Assembly: GCA_034190875.2 (NCBI GenBank)
Contig: CM067357.1
Span: 19,276,726 to 19,340,725 of the forward strand
DNA length: 64,000 nucleotides
Reading direction: 5' to 3'
Source: Urechis unicinctus
Lineage: Eukaryota; Annelida; Polychaeta; Xenopneusta; Urechidae
The translations under genes were made by a program, and so were the position numbers. Within the stretch, counting starts at the first letter, position 1. Each line of letters begins with the position of its first letter. Of the stretch, positions 26,816 through 45,700 are shown piece after piece. The notes below the pieces were generated by a model. It searched no databases. It worked only from the letters and a program-made list of their open reading frames with translations, and was not told where the DNA came from.

Positions 26816-27530
26816 CAACAAACGGCTTCTATTAGTTTGAAAGACACACTGAATAAATGGCGGATATGTGCGACCTTGTAGAGAAACAAGCACCGTCTGC
26901 AATTAGCGCATTTAAAAGGTTCTAAGCACATTCACGCCGACATTGTTTTTTCTGCTTATACTGCGCTATTAGAGATAATATGAATATGATGACTTAATGA
27001 TTTGGAAATGACAGACCTACATATTTACATGATGTGTTTTAAAGCAATCTGCATGCCCAAACTCTCAGCGCGTGTCACCTGACTATCTCTGATGGGGATA
27101 GCAAGATCAAAAAAATGATTTAGTTTTCGGATATATCTGCGCAGTTCTTTACTAGCTGCTGCAAGTACAATAGATGCTACCACAGTCCATTGTGAATGAT
27201 AACCAAATATAATACCGGCCTTCGCGGCGATTACACGAAGTATTACTTTTCATAGCATCACAAAAAAAACTAGGCTATTCTTAACGTAAGCCACGATTCA
27301 TTGTGGATAGATTTTGCTCCATGCCAAAAACAGCCAGACATATAACACAAAGGAACAGCGCACCGTGTCCTAAATTGGGCAATTTCTTGTGACACGTTAC
27401 GTACACGCTGTTAGCGCTTTTTCAGAACAAATGCAGCCCTTTCAAGGCCCTGGATAACTGTGATTAAGGTAATGATAATGCGCGTTGAATTGTGAAATAT
27501 TTTACTAAATATATTATGCAGGAAATTTAT
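26816..27530 (+). repeat. Giant repeat partial copy
   Basis: This aligns in order with about 62150-62660, including 'gatgtgttttaaag', 'caccgtgtcctaaattg', 'ctgtgattaaggtaatga' like sequence and 'ttgaattgtgaaatat'. It shows that the 62000-62450 segment is an old part of the family that copy B1 has lost. Several small indels are present. Confidence 0.75.
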
Positions 27531-27975
27531 CATTTCCTTTGGTCAAAATACGAAAAATGAATAAAGTAACACTTTCCAGTGACCAATTAGTTAAAACTAG
27601 CCAGTATTCGTGTGTCCGCCGTATGTAACAGAGTCTTTTTTTACACATTTCAAAGTCAAGTTTGCCTAATATGTTGTTGCTGGTATCATTTGCATGTATT
27701 CAATTATTCAGCGAGCGTAAATGTAAGCATAATTTCCTAAATCCTGTCGAGAGCCAAACTTAGGCTGTAGTTTGTGATTATCACAGCTCCCGCGGTAGGC
27801 AAATGTATGGTCTATTATATTAGCATTCACTTCAGTAGTTTTCGTTGGCGTATAATGTAACAGGTATTAACTGCCAAACAATTTCGCAACCATGATGAGA
27901 ATGCCAAACAACTCTGACCTAACAAATATCCCTGTAAAACGCTTGAATAAGTTCGCAGTTCAAACATTATGTGAC
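27531..27975. other. No recognised feature
   Basis: AT-rich sequence without recognised genes or repeats. Confidence 0.5.
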
Positions 27976-28015
27976 TTGATATAAATATATGTATATGAAT
28001 TAATATATACATTTA

Positions 28016-28083
<68 letters not shown>

Positions 28084-28387
28084 ATTACACATACATACAT
28101 ATATATGCACATAATTATATATACGTATATATGTATATATATATTTATATGTATATATATATGTATATATATATATAGAAACATATATATATATTTATAA
28201 ATATATTTATGTATATAAATATATGTATTCATATATTTATATATATATATTTTATTTATATACATATGCATATATATATATAAATATATATAAATATATT
28301 TTATATATATATGCATATATATCTATATATGTAACTTTATATATATATTTATATACATATATATTTATATACATATTTATATATATG

Positions 28388-28455
<68 letters not shown>

Positions 28456-28470
28456 TATATATATATTCAT
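27976..28470. repeat. Degenerate TA-rich array
   Basis: About 500 bases of TA with frequent 'tgtata', 'tttata', 'acata' and 'gcata' interruptions. The open frames here are only Tyr/Ile-rich readings of the repeat. Confidence 0.95.
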
Positions 28471-28471
28471 C

Positions 28472-28556
28472 GAGGGTGTACGGGGCCAAAACTGCATATT
28501 GTAAGACATTTAGTCTTACAAGATTGTTAAGAACTGAGCATAGTTTATCATACACC
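28472..28556 (+). repeat. Giant repeat fragment in TA-rich DNA
   Basis: 'gtacggggccaaaactg' and 'tattgtaagaca' followed by 'tcttacaa' match 30014-30080 and 865-945. This is a short fragment stranded between two TA-rich arrays, with an internal deletion relative to both larger copies. Confidence 0.75.
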
Positions 28557-28836
28557 CAACATGTATAAATATATAAATATTTTTATATATGTATATATAT
28601 TTATATATATATGCATATAAATATATAAATATATATATATATATACGTATATATATACGTATATATGTATATATATATATATATTCATGTATATATAAAT
28701 AAATCTATATATTTATATATATATATTTATATATATATATATGTGTAAAAATATATATATACATATATATATAAATGTATATATATATGTTTATTTATAT
28801 ACATATATATATATATGTTTATGTGTACATATATAT

Positions 28837-28873
<37 letters not shown>

Positions 28874-28994
28874 ATATATATATATATATGTATATATATA
28901 TTTATATATACATTAATATATATGTATATATATACATGTATATATATTTATATATATATATTTACATATATTTATATGTTTGTGTATATATATT
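28557..28994. repeat. Degenerate TA-rich array
   Basis: TA-rich DNA with 'tgtata', 'acgtata' and 'tttata' interruptions. No coding content. Confidence 0.95.
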
Positions 28995-29262
28995 TAGAAT
29001 GAGAGGCAGATAGAGATGAATATAGTCACAGAACAATACAGAGAGAGAAAGCAAGACGGAGAGTCATAGAGGAAGATAAACATACATACATGTATATATA
29101 TATTTTTATATATATATATTTGTATATTATACATGTATATATATTTCTATATATTGTGTACATATATATATATCTATTAGAATGAGAGGCAGATAGAGAG
29201 AATAAGAGAACAATACAAGAGAGAAACAACGGAGAGATAGAGGAAGATAAACATACAGAGAG
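28995..29262 (+). repeat. Tandem duplication, period 183
   Basis: 'tagaatgagaggcagataga' begins at 28995 and again at 29178. Both are followed by purine-rich sequence ('gaacaatac', 'agagagaaa', 'agaggaagataaacatac'). The first unit contains a TA array at 29088-29177. Confidence 0.85.
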
Positions 29263-29524
29263 GAAGAAAGAGAAAGAGAAACAATGAGATAGTCCGAAAG
29301 ATTGCGCGCGCGAGAGAGAGGGGAGGGCCCGAGCGGCGTAAAGAAATATATGTATCTGAGTACGTATGTGTGTCCCCCATGCAATATTGTGTCCATATGC
29401 TTAACGTTCAGTCGGCAGGCGTTCTACGGGTTGTTAGTGTACCTTCGATAAATAAATTATTTCTGACCAGTGGCTCAGGTTCAGTTGTTGTAATTCCTCA
29501 GTATATTCAAATAGCTTTAGGGCC
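29263..29524. other. Purine-rich stretch and unrecognised spacer
   Basis: 'agagaaagag' and 'gcgcgcgcgagagagag' type sequence is followed by a spacer with AATAAA at about 29450. No gene was seen. The giant-repeat match begins near 29525. Confidence 0.5.
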
Positions 29525-32815
<3,291 letters not shown>

Positions 32816-33271
32816 AAGGTACCAGACATAAAGTGAGCAGTCCCCGCCTTATGGTTCGTTAAATATAAATATGCTCATTTATCCTAGAGTTAGGATATTG
32901 CTGATGCAAATATTTGCATAAATGGCGGTGTAGTTATGATAAACAAAGGGACCATAAACAGTACTCTCTGGCATAGGGCAGCGGCGCCATATATTATGAT
33001 TGTTTTTCCACGCAGTGTAGTTAACGGCTGCCAGTCGTTTGCAGAATGAGACCGTGCGGCAATGCCGTTGGACGAGGAACAAAGACATTGCAGGCGGCAA
33101 TGACTATTTAATATTATTCTTGTTTATTTCATGGATCAGTAGATATAATATTGATACCATAGGTGTAGTAATGGAATTCACATATTCTGCGAGCCAATGG
33201 TGGCTAATGCCAAAGCTTCTTATAATATCGAGTTTTTCTCAGGTTGTTTGTCACTTCCGGCTGTTTCTGCC
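32816..33271. other. No recognised feature
   Basis: Slightly GC-richer near 32960-33080. Overlapping short frames on both strands have no recognised domain. Confidence 0.45.
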
Positions 33272-33452
33272 ATCAGCAATTAAGCAACTAAAAGCTATCT
33301 GCCGTAAATATGTCCCCGCATAGCACAAAATATTATAAATGTAAATGCAAATGCATGTCGCTTTGAATTACTCCGGAAGACACCGAAAAGCGTGCTCATA
33401 CACAAAACTCATTATAGCAATAAATCTGAACGCTAAAGACAAATGAGCCTTA
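33272..33452 (+). repeat. Giant repeat fragment, third copy of 2225-2400
   Basis: 'cagcaattaagcaact', 'gcacaaaatattataaatg', 'cggaagacaccgaaaa' and 'aatgagcctta' align with 2228-2400 and 30865-31042. The fragment is bounded by unrelated sequence on both sides. Confidence 0.85.
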
Positions 33453-33805
33453 TCATTTTGTATTTCAATTGGTTTGAAGTAATTTATTTAGGTCGGGCAT
33501 AAATCGCCATGCTTCTGACATTTCTTGGCAACAAAGATTCTATTAAATAGTGGGCAGTCTTATACAGTGTGCACAATTATCCAGTCGCCACACCTCCGTT
33601 TTGACGTATTTCCCGTCCCATGGGCTGTCGTCGTCGCCGCCACTTTCATTTGCCATCCTTTACGCAATTCCGAGCGCATCGTCTAGTGCATATTGTATAT
33701 TCCGCATATTGGAGAGATAATACGTGACATGATGCTATAATTCTACTGACACTAGGTAACTCGTCGAGAATAATTCTCATATTTCCGTAAATGACAGTTG
33801 CAAAT
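33453..33805. other. No recognised feature
   Basis: No match to the corresponding part of copies A1 or A2, and no gene recognised. Confidence 0.45.
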
Positions 33806-33807
33806 CA

Positions 33808-37255
<3,448 letters not shown>

Positions 37256-38130
37256 CAGTCCATCAAGATGCAATTGCTTGCAATCGTTGACACTGCATTG
37301 AGAAACCGTACTAACCAGTGCTAAAGTGAAACCGAAAGAGTAAAACGAGTACTATGCACCATACTGTGGGATGAGTGGCGTGCCCTCGATTACCTTTCTC
37401 GGTTACTTATCGATTTTGGTAGTGTATAGGGCCATCACTTCCAGCCATTAATGCGTGTACTTGGGATGGTTCAATAAAAAAAACTGTTTTCTGTACCAAA
37501 ACGCAACTCCCGTGCAGTTTTATCTCTCGCATGATGTGCCGTGCCATGCCTTTTCACTGCCGGGGACTTGATTGTCCCGTTTGATGACGTTAAATATCAG
37601 GTTAGCCACTACTTGGCTGTTATTTATATTGAACAATAATTCGACCTATGCTACCGTATAATGAATAAGGAAGGTATGCATATAGGGTATATGGAACCAG
37701 CCAAACTAATACGTTTCGATAATACAGAGAAGGACCATATGTTCTTTCTTTCGGATTATCGTCGTTCCCAGCTATAATTCTCAAGTGAAGCAGTGGATCC
37801 AACAAATCAACAAAACACAGTTTGAAGCAAAATAATGTCCTGGCTAGCATGTAATAGCTGTTCATATGTTTTACTCGTAAGCAATAACGTTTTGGTGGAA
37901 TCTCCGGGTTGAGGTACGTAAGGGTGCAGAGAGAAACCTTCTGAAATGTCCATCTACCGGAAAAGCAATCCCACGCAAGAATTGCCATGAAGTTTATTGT
38001 CCCCTGTCGCCTTGAACCAGAAGGCCCTTCACCGAGAAAGCGATTAAGTAGTACAATTACTTTAGGTGGTCTGTTCTAGGACACGATATATTGACCTATT
38101 TTCGTTCCGTGACCATTAAAACTCATTGAT
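37256..38130 (-). repeat. Inverted repeat segment D1
   Basis: The complement aligns closely with 53521-54440, including 'gcaattcttgc', 'gggattgcttttccggtag' and 'agctgggaacgacgat', and less well over 37261-37620. A minus-strand frame of 122 residues at 37988-37620 is open here but broken in the other copy, so selection on it is not supported. The segment continues directly into copy B4 and may be a diverged form of 14700-15500. Confidence 0.75.
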
Positions 38131-38300
38131 TGTTCATAATTGTCCAAACGCATGTTAACATATTTTGATTTGCATCAATGCATATTTTTTTGTCATCAGT
38201 TATGTTATTGACTTCCATTATATATCAGTGTGCAGCAGCAGCGTACCGGGTATTTTCTTATAAGTGAGTGTGGATAAGTTTAGGTTTCAGTATAAAGCCT

Positions 38301-38408
38301 ATAAGATTTATCAAGACTCGGTGTGGACGCAATTGTCGCAAGATTGCGGACAGTCCTGCTAGCAAACTTGCGACAATTGCATCCACATAGAGCCTTGATA
38401 AATGTTAT
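38301..38408. other. Foldback structure, 46-base arms
   Basis: The arm 38301-38346 pairs with 38363-38408 at about 40 of 46 positions. The core 'caattgtcgcaag' is exact, and the loop is 16 bases. This looks like a small foldback or MITE-like element. No obvious target duplication was seen. Confidence 0.8.
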
Positions 38409-38515
38409 AAGCTTTGCACCATTTTCTACTATAACACTCGGCACTACCGCAACCTATTTGTATGATCTATGTATATGGGATATACATTTGTAGTTCATGC
38501 TAACATCGATTGCTA

Positions 38516-38518
<3 letters not shown>

Positions 38519-38589
<71 letters not shown>

Positions 38590-38598
38590 TATATATAT

Positions 38599-38646
<48 letters not shown>

Positions 38647-38655
38647 ATATATATA

Positions 38656-38704
<49 letters not shown>
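38519..38704. repeat. (TA)n array
   Basis: TA array with 'gata', 'ctata' and 'tctcta' interruptions near its middle. Confidence 0.96.
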
Positions 38705-39869
38705 CAACTGGTCAATATGAGCACTGACAAAGATTAAAGAACATGACTAATGAATACCCGGACGCATGAGTTAGAGTCCTTTTCATGTCGTAGACTCTTT
38801 GTCGAGAAGCGTACCGGACCCTGGAGTCAGAGACACCGACGGAGGTTAGGTAATAGTATCCACGAACTCGTGTCCAATTGTTGGCCCAAATGCCTTGTTT
38901 ATGGCATTCATAAAGTTCGATCCCTCTTTGTTTTGACCAGCAATATGCAAGTATTGTAAACGAGTAATGGTAGCAACTACACAAACTGAGAGCCACAAAA
39001 CAATTTTAAGGTACCTGATTATATATTGCATTTCATATACCGCCGTCTTTCACCTAATCGCGAGATTGATACTATGGTTAGTGACTCACTGAAAGAGAAT
39101 CAAAGGGAAGACTTTATTGGAATGTCATGTTTTTGGATATGAGGAAGTAATACACGGTTAGAAAAATGTGCGTTTGGTCTGTTTTTTCATATTTTTGAGG
39201 CGGATTTTTAATCGGTTGTAGTACTAAATTATATTTGCACCTTGAACCATTGTCATTCTTCACATCATCACCATCATATCAATCATCATCATTGCTATTA
39301 TGAATGGAAACAAATAAAAACGAAAAACGACTACTCTTTTATCACTTAGAACCACATTTTGATACACCGTGGCATGCTTCACTTCTATTGTTTCGAAGAT
39401 TCGGCTTGTAGATTATATGCATGAGTATGGCAGTTACTTATTTGAGCGAAATAAGGAATAAACAGTGTTATCTAGACTACGACGGAATTAATAAGCATGT
39501 GTACACCATCAAACGAACCGGCTCAATAAAACAGTGGTCAGACCCTGCTAACTGTTCTGTCATTAGGATTATCACAGTCACAAGCAAATGTGCGGCAGTG
39601 GATCCAACTCACTAAGCACAGAAAGGTTGGAAGCAGTACTATCAAAGAGTTTGTAGCTACGCTAAGAGGAATCACTTCGAATGTCCCGCTTTAAATGTTG
39701 CTGTCAGGAGAGCGCTCATCAACTCTTGTTTATCCTGAGAAATGACAGCTTGAGTCGTCTGTCCAGTGGTAATGATAACTTTCAGAAACGCGAGGCGTCC
39801 ATTTATATCAGCATCATCGGGAGATATCTTTCGTGTCATGCGAGCCATAATTAGTCATAAAGAAGTACG
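38705..39869. other. Mostly unrecognised
   Basis: A short ATC/CAT-rich microsatellite lies at about 39263-39297. The part 39635-39800 shares words with 24741-24890. No gene was recognised in the remainder. Confidence 0.45.
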
Positions 39870-40025
39870 CATTTGATCTAAACGAGGGCTTTTATCGTGA
39901 CAAGATTTCCCATTGAACATACAGCCACTCAAACGTTAGAACAGGGTGTCACTCTGGGCGTCGTTACGATGAAGAAAAGGTGTGACGCTATAAACAGATA
40001 TGTTGACGTTTGGACTATTGTTAGC
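39870..40025 (-). repeat. Giant repeat fragment, inverted
   Basis: 'ggcttttatcgtgacaagat', 'ttcccattgaacat' and 'ctgggcgtcgttacgatg' match 35248-35342 in the same orientation, and thus the complement of 17000-17130. Confidence 0.7.
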
Positions 40026-43000
40026 GACAAAGATGCTGCAGTTCAATGTATACGCCTGCTCCTCGAAAAGAGACGCCGACTGACATGCTTGATATGAAGT
40101 ACCAACATCTGCCTTGAGCCTGCAATATGTCAATTGCATATTTAGTGACACATGTGAAAACGTGTGCATTCCCTGCGCTATCGACGAGTATAATTTGTAA
40201 AACAAAGAAATCTACCATCATTAGATAGCTTTATTTTTTAGATGTCAAACTGTAATCTTTGAGGACGCGTACTCGAATACTACAAAATGTTAGCAACAAC
40301 TGCCATGTCGTATTAATGGTGAAATTGGAGGCTTCTGCCAATCCAAATCCAATAATGACGTTGCGACACAGGCCCCATTTATGTACAGATGGCTAAAGTT
40401 CCACACAAATTTTTGTTATCGACGGTTATTTCGCTCGATTTTCATCCCAAATACCTCTAGAGCCATTATGCTGTTCTCATCGATAGTGTTCGCTTTTTCT
40501 TTAACGATTGACAAATATATAAGCAAAAACACGCATAAGCTCAAATGTCATTGTGAGATTTCTATTACATTAACTGGAGAATAAAAACATATTTACTAAC
40601 CAGATGTCATCTATTATGATTACACTGTGCACAATACATACATTTTAATATAGACGTTATTAGTCTAATACTAGTCGCTCTTCGATTTACATAAGCAATT
40701 TACTATTAATGGATCGTGTAAATTTGTCCCTTATTCGTGTAGTTCAGGTTAGTAGACACACCATGTTTGAAAGCCCTTCATTGCGCTTGTTTTTGAAAAA
40801 ATCGAAAATATGCTGACTATTATAGTTCTTATGTTAAGATGAATGGCCAATATATATCATGCTTACGCCAGCAGTTACAATTGTGCTGGAGTAGAAGTGA
40901 GATGAATGTACAACAGGACCGCTTTGAAAAGCGTTACATTTTTAACATGAAGTGAGATGAATTAACACGCTGGCCCTAACGTGTGATATCCACATGTTGC
41001 TCAGGTGTAAAATACCTGTAAAGCATGAGTTAGGATAGTCTTCTCGTTTGGTGGCAGGCCAAATCTTGCTATGAGATCTATAATTTTTTACTACAGCTGA
41101 CTGGATAATTTCGAGATTAGGTAACCGTTACGAGGTTTTTAGAGCGATTTTAGCAAAGGGTCGGTCCGCCAGAAACCCATGATGGAAAACTCGTTGGCCA
41201 AATGATAAACACGGATGTGTATGTAACTTTGCTTTAGAAAATCCTAGCATACATTTTTAGCGCAATAACATCGGTAATTGTACCGACGATAAGCAATGTG
41301 ATGGCAACTCGTTTTCGAAGCTGGTAATTGCTGATATGTCGGAACAATAGTGTTAAGATATTGATCAATAATTGGAATTATGACGCTTACACATGTTTGA
41401 AACGAATAAAAAGCAGCCTATGTTTTCCTTTTTTCCCACAAAATAAGCTCCATTTATCGCATATAACAGGCCAAGTGTAACGTATCATAATACCAGCATG
41501 GCAACTTCATGCGGCTTACCAACAATCGACAGGCTGAGACCTAACGTACTACGATCATTTCATGCTAAATCTGGTTCTGAAGTGTCATAATAAGCCATTC
41601 ATCAAAACGACGCTAGATCTTAACTCGCCGAGGCAATTAATTTACTGCGTGGTGTAAGTGCTTGAAGGTGCACTATCAACGGAAGACTGTGGCGAACGCC
41701 ATTACATTTCAGCTTAAAACATGAATATCAATTCAGTTTTTATCGCCCAAGGAAATGTTGGTAGAAGGAGATTATATGAAGTTATATGTTGCTTCAGTTC
41801 ATGATAGGTGACGCAATTATAACTCCTCAGACCAGTGCGATTACTGTGACATTCCTGCAGTATCAGCATTTGGGTCGGGGAAGTACCGCTGATTGATCCG
41901 GTGCTATTAGATTACTGATCTGATCGAACCATTTGAAGCATAGAAATGGCCATTGTCCCATAATTTATTCACGGTCAATATCGAGAAGTATCGATATTAA
42001 CATCTGAAGAAATTATAAACCACACAAGCTATATTCCACTGTTGTAGAATCTTATATATAGCTGTTTAAATCGTTGCTATGATGAAATAGGAGGACATCC
42101 AGAGAAAATTTTTCGCAAAATGTAAGGTTGATTTTTTTCTTATTGGTAAATGGCCATTTCCTTCATATCATTGTGTTATACTTGCATTGGAGCGGGTTCT
42201 AAATTGTATTTGCTAGATTGTCGTATTGTGATCATTATGCAATACGGTAAAATTTAAACTAACATTATACTGTCTGTTTACCTGCCTTTAAAGGGGTGTG
42301 ATAGTAGTGCCTTGGGTTCGTTTTGTTACTCGTAGTCTCCTGCATGGTAGTTATTGTTGACTGTATGCCTTGTGTTTGAGTCCTAATATTGTTGATATGT
42401 TGTGATTAGTATTGCTCTTGAGGATGCAAGGGCTTATCCCTAAAACCGTATTGCCATTGCACTCACGTTAATGAAGGGTTGTGAAAACCGATGATCGACT
42501 ATAATCGGTGTTCATATAATACTCGGGATCTGGGAATCTCTTTTGCCGCCATGTTTTCTTGAAACGCCAAACCCGGGACTCCCGTGTAATCAATTTTCCT
42601 TCTTGGTGCAGCCAGAGCGCTGGTTACTAGGAATACTAGATTCAAATACCGTAATAATGTGTAAAAATCACCCGCAAATCAACCTCAATATTGAGCGCTA
42701 GTTGGCGCGCGCAATTTCTCATTCAAAACTGCCATGAAGGGTAGAGCGCTACAAAACGAACTCTACCGTTTTAATGACGTAAAAAAATAAAATCACGACT
42801 TTTGACGGGCATTTGTTTAGAACTTGTCAAACAAAATATCGCGATAAAAGAGGATTGATTTGTAGTTTTTTTTCATTTCGAAGTGATTTTCGATTAAATC
42901 GATTGTCAGTTTAAGCATTCAAGCGCTTGGTTTTAGCTGGCAAACGACCAAGTTGCGACTACAGTCGATCATAGGCGCACCACTAATCAGGTGTGTTACC

Positions 43001-43895
43001 CTGATACGGTCTATGCCAAGCAGACCGCTAAGTAAGGAGTAATGTCGAGTCGGATAGGGTAGCTGGCAAATATGAAACGTTGAACACAAATGCAAATATG
43101 ACTACAGCATTTGGTAAATTATGTTAGTAAAGACTTACACAGGTTCAGTGTTGCGGTAGGTGAGGTTTAACAAAAAGCTGAGTGAATTATCAGTGGGTAA
43201 GGGGTATGAAAGCATATGGGCCGCATTCATTTGCAACTGCCTCTTTGCATATTGATTTTATTCTACGTTTTCCTACATTAGAGGGCAAGCTTAAACATTA
43301 GACTGACAGCAAAATTCCTGCACATGTTGTCCTATGCGTGTGGCTGCACACAAACCATTGCCACAACTACCGAAATTGAATGATATTGCCTTAAGGAAAG
43401 CAGTTTGCAACATCAGTATTTATGACTCTGATGCCATGACATAATACTATATTACACATTGAAACACCAAACTATATAAAGCATATCAAAAGGCTCTTTT
43501 GTGACTCCTGGCATCGCCTCGCTGACTACATTGTTGGGTAGAGAGGCTTGTATTCTGATCATCATCTTGTTAACCCGCAAATCTGGGAAATTGCAGATAG
43601 GCATCTTGAGCCAAACATAATTTGGATTTAACCATCGCATTACTTGCAAAAATATCTATGATCTGCGAATTGAATCGCGCAATAGTCATGCTGCGTCTTG
43701 TTTATTATTCTCGTTTCATCTGCAACTGACTAACTCTATGTTACCAGTGCGATGGAAGACTCCCTCGAACGCCGGCTTAAATATAAGTGTACGACTGGAA
43801 GCGGAAATATTTGCACAGATAAACCTTACATTGGCACACAAGCGTAACGAGGTTACTGTGATAACATTATCTACACGCCGAGCTTCGGGGCTCCA
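40026..43895. other. No recognised feature in about 3.9 kb
   Basis: Frames are short and unrecognised. CpG is somewhat more frequent near 42540-42780. No strong internal match was found by eye, but weak similarity to other parts cannot be excluded. Confidence 0.4.
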
Positions 43896-43948
43896 TGCTG
43901 CATCATCATCATTATCACCATCATCATTATCATCATCATCATTATAAT
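43896..43948. repeat. (CAT)n microsatellite
   Basis: Interrupted 'catcatcatcattatc' run. It follows 'ggggctccatgctg', resembling the tail of the SINE-like segment near 12050-12080. Confidence 0.9.
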
Positions 43949-45109
<1,161 letters not shown>

Positions 45110-45700
45110 TATACTAATGCATCTACTTCGAGTCAATCGACCAACCTTTTTAGAACACAGTCACATTTTGGCACACAACCTGAGTTCCAAAAAAGTCAAG
45201 ACCTTTTTAAAAGCTCTATATTACAACTATTCATTTAAAAGTGATGTTAAAACGTACATTATATCCATTCACTATTATCCATTGCCAGGTTTTGGCTCAT
45301 GCATCGCGCAGGAACTATCTAGGTGCGGTTGAAAAAAATTGTATATTGGACTGACGACTTTTTTGGTGCTCTGCCTTTAACATCATGTTTCTTGTTATTT
45401 TCCGATATATCATTATCCAAACTTCTAGTATATTGTTTAGAATTACTTCCTGTATGAATATTTCCTAACCACGTGACAATCGATAGTGAAAATCAAAACA
45501 TATATATTTAGTTTCGACCTCTTCAAATGAGCTGGAGACATATATTTTCGCCGGGACAAACCGAAATGCTTAGACAGGTCTGATATAGTTAGTTATTTCA
45601 ACGAAGATGCATTGCTTGTCGAGGATATGTTTTGATTTATCATGAAATTTGTTGGGGGTTATGTCCCAAAATGGTTCTTTTTTTGCTATGTTCCAAAAGC
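45110..45700. other. Stretch with 'attttgg' motifs beside a TA array
   Basis: 'accaacctttttag' and 'acattttggcac' lie near the left edge, and 'cccaaaatggttc' near 45664-45676. The motif type and its position beside a TA array resemble 5540-11508. It could be a short relative of that stretch. No gene was recognised. Confidence 0.3.

Noticed and set aside
29340-29500. Possible solo LTR suggested by AATAAA and a terminal-looking 'ca'
   Set aside because: No matching second copy, target duplication or defined start was found.
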